From positions 1-5,147 of the forward strand of contig JASEJH010000137.1 in NCBI GenBank assembly GCA_030016455.1: 5,147 nucleotides of DNA. Reading direction: 5' to 3'. A model generated the notes under the pieces. That model did no database searches and had not been told where the DNA came from. It saw only the letters and a list, made by a program, of their open reading frames with translations. The position numbers and the translations under genes were made by a program. Below, piece by piece: positions 1-5,147 of the stretch. The DNA is from Thermoanaerobacteraceae bacterium (GTDB taxonomy: Bacteria > Bacillota > Desulfotomaculia > Desulfotomaculales > Ammonificaceae). How positions within the stretch are numbered: the stretch's first letter is position 1; each line of letters starts with the position of its first letter.

Positions 1-54
1 CTCACTTAAAATCTTACCCAAGGGGATCCGGCTCACTCACGACGAAATCTTACC
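1..54. repeat. Imperfect direct repeat at the window edge
   Basis: The ten bases AAATCTTACC occur at 9-18 and again at 45-54, each preceded by CTCAC (1-5 and 32-36). The distance between the two blocks is 4 bases in the first copy and 8 in the second. The copies lie just downstream of the stop codon of the minus-strand membrane-protein gene, and the left copy touches the window edge, so more copies could follow outside. No hairpin with a T run is visible in 1-68, so I call no terminator for that gene. Two copies this short may be chance. Confidence 0.3.
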
Positions 55-68
55 GGCCGCTCTGAAGT

Positions 69-2486
69 TCATTTCAACACGGGTAACTCCGCCGCGAATT
101 CATACCAGCCTTCGATCTCCGGGACGGCGCCCTTCCCCTTTTCCAGGTACTGCTGGCTTAAAGCCGTATCCCCTTGTTTTTTCACCAGCAGCGCCCGCCA
201 GAGACAGGCCTCCGCGTACATCTGCTTCTCCTGGTCGCTGACACCTTCCCGCTCGATTTCCTTCAGCGCACCGTCGAGCATCTTTTCCGCTTCCGTAAAG
301 CGGCCCAGGAAGTAACAGGCTCCGCCTGCACTTATCTCCGCCGCCGGCGTCGGCTCCATCAGCGGCGCCACGACCCAGAGCTGCCGCTCCCGCGGCGTGA
401 CCGTGGCCATCCGGTCCATGATCGCCTTCGGCACCGCCACCGCCTGCTCAAAGAAACGCCGCGCCTGTTCCGTATTCTTGGCGTTTAGCTCCATGTAGCC
501 CGACGCAAAGGCAACACGCGAAAGGTTTTCGTACCACTGGATTTGGAACGGCGCCAGGGAGACTGCTTTGCGGGCACGATCAACGGCGGCGTCATGTTTT
601 CCGGCCGCCTGGTAGGCCGAGGCTAACTCCGCGCAGCGAACGGCGCTGTACCTACTTTTCGCTACCGCGGCTTCCACCGCTTTTACGCCTGCCTCCGTAT
701 TCCCTTGCGCCAGGCGGATCCGGCCCAAGACGGCGTCGTACTCGGCCTCAAAAGGATTCAACGTCCTGGCCACCTCGAGGCAGTCCGCCGCCCGCCGGAT
801 GTCGCCCGTCCGGAGGGCTAAATCAGCCGCGAGCGCCCGGTTGCCGGCTACCGCAAGGCAAAAGCCCCCGGCCACCAGGACTACCGCGACGGCGGTCACC
901 GCCGCGAGAGGCCCGGCGGGTAACGGGCGGTTAACCTTCCGGCGCTTCTTTTCCTTCTTTTCTATTTTCTCTTCCTTCGGAAGTGCCAAGCCGAGAACCA
1001 TTCCGAAAATAGCAAACAGCACCAGCGCCAGCGCCGAGAGCGAAAGGTTGAAGTCAACCGCGGAATGGATCCCCACGCTGAGCGCAGCGACCGTCAGCAC
1101 CCAGACCAGGAGGCGCCGGGGATCCTCTTCCGGACAGCCGTGGTAGAGGCGGTGGGCCGTCCGCAGGAAAAGGAACCAGATGCCGGCAACGACCAGCAGG
1201 CCGATAATTCCCGTCTCCACGCCAACCTGGAAGTAGTAGCCGTGAACCTGGGTCGAGTTGTAAAGGTAGTGCTGAAAGGCCCGGTAAGCCTCCTGCCAGC
1301 CGCCGCCGCCCCAGCCGAGAACCGGCCGCGCCGCAATCATTTCCAGGGCGTCCCGGTAAAAGTAAAGCCGCTCCACGGCGTTGCGGAAGTGAATCACCGC
1401 CAGGAGCTTTTGCCACAAACCGGGACGAACGGCCAGCGCCACCGCAACGCCGGCCGCCAAAACCCCTCCTGCTCCGGCCGGGACCCACAAGGGGATCTTC
1501 ACCCGCCCGCCGAGCTTCTCCCGGAGCACCAAGTCCCAGAGCACCTGCAGGCCGACGACAGTCAGGAGACCGGCAAAGGCCCAGAGCCAGGCCAGGTCAA
1601 ACTTTTGAGCCAAGGCGCTCCTGATAAATACCAACGCCACGAAAAGCCCGGGGACACCTACCTGCAGGGCATGCAGGAAAAGCGGCCGGCGCTTCGACTT
1701 AGGAAGACCAAGAAAAAGCAACGGGGCGATTACAAGCAGGGTCAGAATGCCGCCGTTGGACTTCGCCCCCCAGAAAACCGTGGCCAGCAGAAAATTCCCC
1801 GCGGCGAAGAGGTACGCCACCGGGTCCAGGCGGTCGAACCAGGCCGGCCGGGACGGCCAGAGGTTCTTCAGGGTCAGGGAACCCCGGCCTAAGGCGTGCA
1901 ACCACAAGTATGCGCCCAGAACCAGCACGCATAGCAGGTAGTTGGCCAGCGCGTTCGGGTACTGGAACGTGGAATAGAACCGCCCGCCCAGGAAACCGTC
2001 GCGAATAAAAATGATGCCGGTTGCCGTCGCCAACCCGGCCAGGGCGACCAGAACGCCGCTCGCCCAAATGATGCTTAGAGTGCGCCGGACAAACTCCTCG
2101 CCGGTGACCAGCCGGGAAACGGCCCAGAAAACCATAAAACAAAGCGAGGTTTTGACGATTTCGTTTACGGCCAGTCCTTTGTTGACCGCAACAAAAGAAC
2201 TGATTAAATAGACCACGGGCAGACCGAACACCCAGAAGTCCAGCGGGTGTTCGAAAAACCGGATTCTGTACCGGATCCAGCGTCCGAAATAGACGAGCCA
2301 GAAGGCCAGAGCCGCTACGATGAGGGCTCGTTCCTGTTCCGGCGGAAAGAAAAGCCCCCTAAAAAAAGGCGAAAAAAATAGAAGGCCCGCTATCCCCCAA
2401 AAAGCTGCAGCGTGTGACAGTGGAAGCGGCACTTCCTGCACCGCCGTGACTGCATCCTTCCTCACCTGCGTTTTAGCCACAATCAA
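69..2486 (-). CDS. O-antigen ligase/polymerase-like (Wzy_C) membrane protein with C-terminal TPR domain
   Basis: An 805-residue protein if started at TTG 2486; GTG at 2480 (two codons in) is an equally good start. Residues 26-502 contain about 14 hydrophobic helices. Family marks of Wzy_C/O-antigen ligase proteins are visible: GGRFYSTFQYPNALANYL at 167-184, a long loop at about 354-418 with RPVLGWGGGGW (387-397), VHGYYFQVGVETGIIGLL (414-431) and HSAVDFNLSLSAL (474-486). A lysine/arginine-rich stretch (504-520) should be cytoplasmic. It is followed by one more helix (about 526-547), which places the C-terminal 255 residues outside the membrane. That part shows TPR-like helical pairs at about 553-612, 615-648, 651-686, 720-743 and 757-790. 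Known relatives transfer or polymerise lipid-linked glycans onto lipid A, polymer or protein (WaaL, Wzy, PglL types). Which of these it does cannot be told here; in a Gram-positive a surface polysaccharide or protein O-glycosylation role is likelier than LPS. It lies alone behind its own promoter, downstream of the flagellar switch genes. Confidence 0.85.
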   Translation of the reverse strand: MIVAKTQVRKDAVTAVQEVPLPLSHAAAFWGIAGLLFFSPFFRGLFFPPEQERALIVAALAFWLVYFGRWIRYRIRFFEHPLDFWVFGLPVVYLISSFVAVNKGLAVNEIVKTSLCFMVFWAVSRLVTGEEFVRRTLSIIWASGVLVALAGLATATGIIFIRDGFLGGRFYSTFQYPNALANYLLCVLVLGAYLWLHALGRGSLTLKNLWPSRPAWFDRLDPVAYLFAAGNFLLATVFWGAKSNGGILTLLVIAPLLFLGLPKSKRRPLFLHALQVGVPGLFVALVFIRSALAQKFDLAWLWAFAGLLTVVGLQVLWDLVLREKLGGRVKIPLWVPAGAGGVLAAGVAVALAVRPGLWQKLLAVIHFRNAVERLYFYRDALEMIAARPVLGWGGGGWQEAYRAFQHYLYNSTQVHGYYFQVGVETGIIGLLVVAGIWFLFLRTAHRLYHGCPEEDPRRLLVWVLTVAALSVGIHSAVDFNLSLSALALVLFAIFGMVLGLALPKEEKIEKKEKKRRKVNRPLPAGPLAAVTAVAVVLVAGGFCLAVAGNRALAADLALRTGDIRRAADCLEVARTLNPFEAEYDAVLGRIRLAQGNTEAGVKAVEAAVAKSRYSAVRCAELASAYQAAGKHDAAVDRARKAVSLAPFQIQWYENLSRVAFASGYMELNAKNTEQARRFFEQAVAVPKAIMDRMATVTPRERQLWVVAPLMEPTPAAEISAGGACYFLGRFTEAEKMLDGALKEIEREGVSDQEKQMYAEACLWRALLVKKQGDTALSQQYLEKGKGAVPEIEGWYEFAAELPVLK

Positions 2487-2498
2487 TCCGCCTACCTT
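2487..2498 (-). promoter_or_regulatory. Ribosome binding region of the Wzy_C-TPR gene, start ambiguous
   Basis: On the minus strand AAGGTAGGCGGA runs straight into TTG (2486-2484), followed two codons later by GTG (2480-2478). AAGG is 8 bases before TTG, while GGCGG is 7 bases before GTG. Either start is served, so the N-terminus is uncertain by two residues. No ATG is available nearby in this frame. Confidence 0.5.
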
Positions 2499-2501
2499 AT
2501 C

Positions 2502-2523
2502 AAAAAAGCGCCCCCCGGCGCTT
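2502..2523 (-). terminator. Intrinsic terminator-like hairpin in the leader of the Wzy_C-TPR gene
   Basis: On the minus strand AAGCGCC (2523-2517) pairs perfectly with GGCGCTT (2512-2506) around a loop of four G (2516-2513). The right arm runs into six T (2507-2502). This is a classic Rho-independent terminator shape, with six GC or near-GC pairs in a 7-bp stem. It lies about 190 bases after the fliY stop, so it can end the flagellar transcript. It also lies between a good promoter and the start codon of the next gene, so it could attenuate that gene. On the plus strand the same hairpin lacks a good T run. Confidence 0.7.
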
Positions 2524-2538
2524 GCCTGTACTTTATTT

Positions 2539-2568
2539 ATCTTAAATTTGACCCGCAGTAACTGTCAA
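2539..2568 (-). promoter_or_regulatory. SigA-type promoter for the Wzy_C-TPR gene
   Basis: On the minus strand a perfect -35 box TTGACA (2568-2563) is followed by 18 bases and TAAGAT (2544-2539), which matches TATAAT at 4 of 6 positions; TTAAGA one base upstream gives 17-base spacing. The region downstream is AT-rich (AAATAAAG), and transcription would start near 2531-2533. The 5' leader would be only about 45-50 bases. The box does not resemble the flagellar SigD (sigma-28) consensus, so the gene is probably not a class III flagellar gene. Confidence 0.6.
2548..2568. promoter_or_regulatory. Small dyad spanning the promoter spacer, candidate operator
   Basis: TTGAC (minus strand, 2568-2564) and GTCAA (2552-2548) form a perfect 5-base inverted repeat with an 11-base centre. 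It overlaps the -35 box and fills most of the spacer to the -10 box. A dimeric regulator bound here would block the promoter. I do not recognise the motif as that of a known regulator, and an inverted repeat this short could be chance. Confidence 0.25.
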
Positions 2569-2714
2569 TAATAAACGTCGCAAATCCCGTTAGAAACCGT
2601 GGAATAGAAAGGGTTCCCTGCCGCCGGACCTGTTTTTTCCCGGCTTTCCACCCCCGCCTGATTCTGCAGCCCGACCTCTCCTGTATCCTGACAACTGGGT
2701 CCCTGCCCCTGCGC
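2565..2714 (-). other. Open frame continuing after the fliY stop in the spacer
   Basis: After the fliY TAG (2717-2715) the same frame stays open for 49 codons to TGA (2567-2565). Part of it could be read as a 28-codon ORF from GTG 2651, but that GTG lies inside a G run with no spaced ribosome site. The peptide shows no family I know. The stretch also lacks a clear hairpin terminator of its own. I list it as spacer content rather than as a gene. Confidence 0.2.
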
Positions 2715-3836
2715 CTACTTCCCCAGATACTGAATCCGCTCCTGAGGGGTGATGATACTGGTGATCTGCACCCCGAAATTCTCGTTCACCACTACCACTT
2801 CACCCCTGGCTACAGGTGTACCGTTGACCAGAATCTCCACCGGCTCGTCAGCCAGCGCCGCAAGCTCCACGATGCTGCCGGGACCCAGGGAGAGGATTTC
2901 CTTGATCGGCCGCCGCGTTCTGCCCAGGACTACCGTAACCTTCAACGGGATATCGAGAATCAGGTCCAGCTTCGACGGATCAACGGCGGAAGGCGCAGTA
3001 GCCGCCTGCGTACCAGCCGCGGGCGCCGCCGGAGCAAAGGGAGAAACGGCGGGGGGCGGAGGTGTTTCCGCGGTAATTTTGGCTTCCGCCGCAGCAGGTG
3101 GTGCCTCCTTCCCCGGACCAAGGCCCTGCCAGAGCAGGTGGGCCTTTTCTTTCGCCGTACCGATTTCCAGCAATTGCATGATTTCGGTGTCCAGAAGCTC
3201 CCCGATCGTCATCCGGAAGGAAACCACCACGATCGGATCCGCAACCCCTAAGTCTAACTCTTCAACCCCTTCCTCGCGGTGGAATATAAAGGCTTGAGGC
3301 GGCGAGATGTGCACTGTACGGTTAAAAACGTTGGCCACCGCCGTGGCCGCAGCGCCCATCATCTGGTTCATCGCTTCGGCCGCTGCACTTATCTCCATCT
3401 CGCCGAGTTCTTCAACCGGGCTAGAACCGTCGCCGCCCATCATCAAGTCGGCGATGATCGCTGCGTCACTGGTCTTGATCACCAGCACGGTCGTACCCTC
3501 GAGTCCCTGCGTATACTGTACCTTAATGATCATGTAAGGCACGCTGAAACTTTCAATCAGTTCTTTCCTGGTCGTCAAAGTAACCCGGGGGCTGGTAATG
3601 GTGACCTTCTGGTTCAAGATTTCCGACAGCGACGTGGCTGCGGAACCCATCGAGATGTTGCCGATTTCTCCAAGGGCATCTCTTTCAGCGCCGGACAGAC
3701 CGTCACCGCCGGCCGACTCTCCCGCACCAGGCGCTTCTGCCGGGGCTTCCTGGGCTGCAGCATCTACCTCCTGCTGCTGGTTCATACTTAACAGCGCATC
3801 GATTTCCTCCTGCATTAACAACCGGTCAGCCAACAA
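2715..3836 (-). CDS. fliY: Flagellar motor switch phosphatase FliY (CheC-like plus FliN-like domains)
   Basis: FliY is a C-ring protein that also dephosphorylates CheY-P. Residues are numbered from a GTG at 3842, which gives 375 aa. MQEEIDALL (10-18) resembles the CheY-P docking peptide of FliM. The CheC-like region (about 50-230) holds two phosphatase centres fitting D/S-x3-E-x2-N-x22-P exactly: D55, E59, N62, P85 and S152, E156, N159, P182. An Ala/Pro-rich linker (about 242-288) leads to a FliN-type SpoA domain (290-372). Length and layout match Bacillus-type FliY (roughly 380 aa). Start choice: the GTG at 3842 lies inside the Shine-Dalgarno sequence, so I take TTG at 3836; TTG at 3833 is equally possible, and the ATG at 3815 has no ribosome site. 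The gene overlaps the end of fliM by about 8-11 bases with these starts, which suggests coupled translation. Identification is firm; the exact start is not. Confidence 0.95.
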   Translation of the reverse strand: MLADRLLMQEEIDALLSMNQQQEVDAAAQEAPAEAPGAGESAGGDGLSGAERDALGEIGNISMGSAATSLSEILNQKVTITSPRVTLTTRKELIESFSVPYMIIKVQYTQGLEGTTVLVIKTSDAAIIADLMMGGDGSSPVEELGEMEISAAAEAMNQMMGAAATAVANVFNRTVHISPPQAFIFHREEGVEELDLGVADPIVVVSFRMTIGELLDTEIMQLLEIGTAKEKAHLLWQGLGPGKEAPPAAAEAKITAETPPPPAVSPFAPAAPAAGTQAATAPSAVDPSKLDLILDIPLKVTVVLGRTRRPIKEILSLGPGSIVELAALADEPVEILVNGTPVARGEVVVVNENFGVQITSIITPQERIQYLGK

Positions 3837-4818
3837 ACTCACCCCCTTCGGCCAGCGAAGTTATCTGAACCGCAAGATACCGTCCGACCGTCCCCGCCTG
3901 GGCCTTGTACCTTAACTGACCGCTGACGTAAACGTCAAGGTCCGCATTGACACCGCGGTCGAGCGGTAAAACATCACCTACTTGCAGGTTTAGAAATTCC
4001 CGCACCGCGATTTCGGTTTCCCCGGCTACCACCGCAAGGTCTACCGGCACCTGGTTGATCCAGTACTCCAGTTCTTTCTTGGCTGAATCCTCCTGTAAAC
4101 CGGCGGGCGTCGTATGGTAGTAGCTTGAAAGCTGTACCAGGACTGGTTCGAGGGTGACGTGGGGCAGGCACAGATTTATGTAACCGCGGGCTCCGGTCCC
4201 TACCACGGTGGAAAAAGTGATGACAACGACCACTTCACTCGGGGAAATTACCTGCTGGAACCGCGGGTTTGTTTCCACCGTCTCGATTTCGGGGGTAACC
4301 GAAAAAACGTCCGACCAGGCGAAGCTTAAGTTCTCTAAAATCTTGGCGTTGATTTTTTTGGCCACCGAAATTTCGATGCTGGTCAGCTCCCGCACCTTCT
4401 TGGGCACGTCACCCGGGCCGCCGAACAGGAGGTCGATCACCGGGAAGAGAAAGTGCGGGTTGGTCTCCATCACCGCCATCCCTTTGAGCGGGCTCAGGCT
4501 GAAGATCGTAAGAAGCGTGGGCATCGGCAGGGAGCGGCTGAAATCATCGAAAGTGAACTGCTCGACCGAACTGACCGCGATGCTGACGTTGGTACGAAGA
4601 TAACCGGAAAGAAAACCAGAGAGGATCCGGGCCAGGTTTTCGTGCAGGATCTGTAACGTCCGCAGTTGGTCTTTTGTAAACTTGTTCGGCCGACGAAAGT
4701 CGTACCTTTTCAGCGCCTGGACCGTCGGCAGCGCTGCCGCCTCTTCCGGTTTGATCTGACCGGTGGAGACCGCCGTCAACAGCGCGTCTATCTCGGCTTG
4801 CGATAAGACTTCCGGCAT
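3826..4818 (-). CDS. fliM: Flagellar motor switch protein FliM
   Basis: A 330-residue FliM of normal length. It is the middle C-ring protein, which links FliG to the FliN/FliY layer and receives CheY-P to set the direction of rotation. The N-terminal LSQAEIDALL (5-14) is the CheY-P binding peptide. YDFRRPNKFTKDQLRTL (39-55) opens the CheC-like middle domain, with the LFGGPGD loop at 131-137 (the GGxG FliG-contact motif of the family). A C-terminal SpoA domain covers about 255-325, including LQVGDVLPLDR (278-288). Unlike FliY, the middle domain shows no D/S-x3-E-x2-N phosphatase centre, as expected for FliM. ATG at 4818 has AAGGGG five bases upstream and is the obvious start. The gene follows cheY after 22 bases and its stop lies inside the beginning of fliY. 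Confidence 0.97.
   Translation of the reverse strand: MPEVLSQAEIDALLTAVSTGQIKPEEAAALPTVQALKRYDFRRPNKFTKDQLRTLQILHENLARILSGFLSGYLRTNVSIAVSSVEQFTFDDFSRSLPMPTLLTIFSLSPLKGMAVMETNPHFLFPVIDLLFGGPGDVPKKVRELTSIEISVAKKINAKILENLSFAWSDVFSVTPEIETVETNPRFQQVISPSEVVVVITFSTVVGTGARGYINLCLPHVTLEPVLVQLSSYYHTTPAGLQEDSAKKELEYWINQVPVDLAVVAGETEIAVREFLNLQVGDVLPLDRGVNADLDVYVSGQLRYKAQAGTVGRYLAVQITSLAEGGEFVG
3839..3848 (-). promoter_or_regulatory. Shine-Dalgarno site that decides the fliY start
   Basis: On the minus strand AAGGGGGTGA matches the ideal AAGGAGGTGA at 9 of 10 positions. It contains the GTG at 3842-3840, which therefore cannot be a sensible start. TTG codons at 3836 and 3833 lie 5 and 8 bases beyond the purine core, both within the normal range. 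The site lies inside the last codons of fliM, which fits translation coupling. Confidence 0.7.
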
Positions 4819-4823
4819 TTTAA

Positions 4824-4832
4824 CCCCTTCTT
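4824..4832 (-). promoter_or_regulatory. Ribosome binding site of fliM
   Basis: AAGAAGGGG on the minus strand, with five bases (TTAAA) before the ATG at 4818. It occupies part of the 22-base gap after the cheY stop, which leaves no room for a separate promoter there. Confidence 0.7.
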
Positions 4833-4840
4833 TGACCTGC

Positions 4841-5147
4841 TTATCCCGATCTCGCCAGTACCCGCTCCATGGCCTGCAAGATTCGCTCCTGTTGGAACGG
4901 TTTCACGATAAAGTCCTTCGCTCCTGCCTGGATCGCCTCCATCACCATCGCCTGCTGCCCCATCGCGCTGACCATAATGATGCTCGCGTTCGGGTCAATG
5001 GCCTTGATCGCCTTAACACCGGCAATCCCGTCCATTTCGGGCATTGTGATGTCCATTGTTACCAGGTCGGGCTTTAACTCCTTATAAAGTTCGACGGCGG
5101 CGGCGGCGTTTTCCGCCTCGCCCACAACCTCGTACCCGCTCTTGGTA
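4841..5147 (-). CDS. cheY: Chemotaxis response regulator CheY, 5' end outside the window
   Basis: A single receiver domain that carries the CheA phosphoryl signal to the flagellar switch in the cytoplasm. The visible 101 complete codons begin TKSGYEVVGEAEN and end at TAA (4843-4841). The phospho-acceptor aspartate is in LVTMDITMPEMDG (D32 of the fragment), the switch Ser/Thr is the S in IIMVSAMGQ (S60) and the conserved lysine is in DFIVKPF (K82). Compared from memory with Bacillus CheY (120 aa, Asp54), about 22 N-terminal residues are missing, including the acidic pair that binds magnesium. A GTG at 5125 lies inside the domain and is not the start. No output domain follows, and the very Bacillus-like sequence beside fliM and fliY makes the CheY assignment solid over a generic response regulator. 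Confidence 0.93.
   Translation of the reverse strand, partial: TKSGYEVVGEAENAAAAVELYKELKPDLVTMDITMPEMDGIAGVKAIKAIDPNASIIMVSAMGQQAMVMEAIQAGAKDFIVKPFQQERILQAMERVLARSG

Noticed and set aside
1054..1488. Minus-strand 144-codon frame inside the Wzy_C gene
   Set aside because: It is an alternative frame of the real gene, with an Arg/Gly/Pro-rich product typical of frame shadows in GC-rich DNA.
1065..1892. Plus-strand open frame of 275 codons inside the Wzy_C gene
   Set aside because: It lies antisense to a well-supported membrane protein. Its product is rich in Pro, Gln and Arg with no domain, as expected for the complement of GC-rich hydrophobic codons.
2548..2576. Plus-strand promoter (TTGACC with an AT-rich -10) in the spacer
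   Set aside because: The spacing or the -10 match is poor, and it would read only antisense into fliY, where no plus-strand gene exists.
2608..2622. AGGGTTCCCT palindrome as a fliY terminator or operator
   Set aside because: Only four pairs around a two-base centre and no T run follow, so it is too weak to call.
2565..2651. Separate 28-residue ORF from GTG 2651 in the spacer
   Set aside because: The start lies inside a G run with no properly spaced ribosome site, and the product has no recognisable features. It is kept only as part of the open frame after fliY.
2749..3791. Plus-strand frames of 182 and 170 codons opposite fliY
   Set aside because: They are antisense to a gene with clear motifs along its full length, have low-complexity composition and no family resemblance.
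3791..3812. AGGAGG followed six bases later by an out-of-frame ATG within fliY
   Set aside because: The frame ends after three codons. The purine run simply encodes Gln-Glu-Glu of the docking peptide.
4841..5125. GTG at 5125 as the cheY start
   Set aside because: The frame is open to the window edge, and the residues before it (TKSGYEV) continue the receiver fold, so the gene is truncated by the window.

Overview
The window reads entirely on the minus strand, and its right end is the upstream end. In transcription order it holds a 5'-truncated cheY (4841-5147), fliM (3826-4818), fliY (2715 to about 3836) and, after a 228-base spacer, one long gene (69-2486). That last gene encodes a multi-spanning Wzy_C/O-antigen-ligase-like membrane protein with a C-terminal TPR domain. 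The long plus-strand reading frames are antisense shadows of these genes.

The organism is most likely a motile member of the Firmicutes, probably a moderately GC-rich Clostridia lineage of the Desulfotomaculum/Pelotomaculum kind. The reasons are a long FliY (CheC-like phosphatase plus FliN-like SpoA domain) in place of a short FliN, a CheY very close to the Bacillus type, strong AGGAGG-like ribosome binding sites and frequent TTG/GTG starts. The genus is an inference from general resemblance; no search was run.

The right part (about 2715-5147) is a tight chemotaxis/flagellar-switch operon. CheY, once phosphorylated, docks on the N-terminal peptide of FliM, and probably of FliY, at the C-ring. 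FliM and the SpoA domain of FliY form the ring, and the CheC-like part of FliY removes the phosphate from CheY. cheY and fliM are 22 bases apart, and fliM and fliY overlap by a few bases, which suggests translational coupling.

The spacer (2487-2714) holds a good SigA-type promoter (-35 at 2563-2568, -10 at 2539-2544). A GC-rich hairpin with a T run (2502-2523) follows at once, before the next start codon. This hairpin can end the flagellar transcript, but it also lies in the leader of the downstream gene, where it could attenuate expression. The left part is the Wzy_C-TPR gene, likely a surface-glycan polymerase, ligase or protein O-oligosaccharyltransferase; its link to motility is only positional. 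The first 68 bases carry an imperfect direct repeat and no recognisable gene.

I see no mobile element, CRISPR array, RNA gene or clearly new multi-gene system. The most unusual points are the promoter/terminator arrangement before the Wzy_C-TPR gene and the placement of that gene directly behind the flagellar switch operon.
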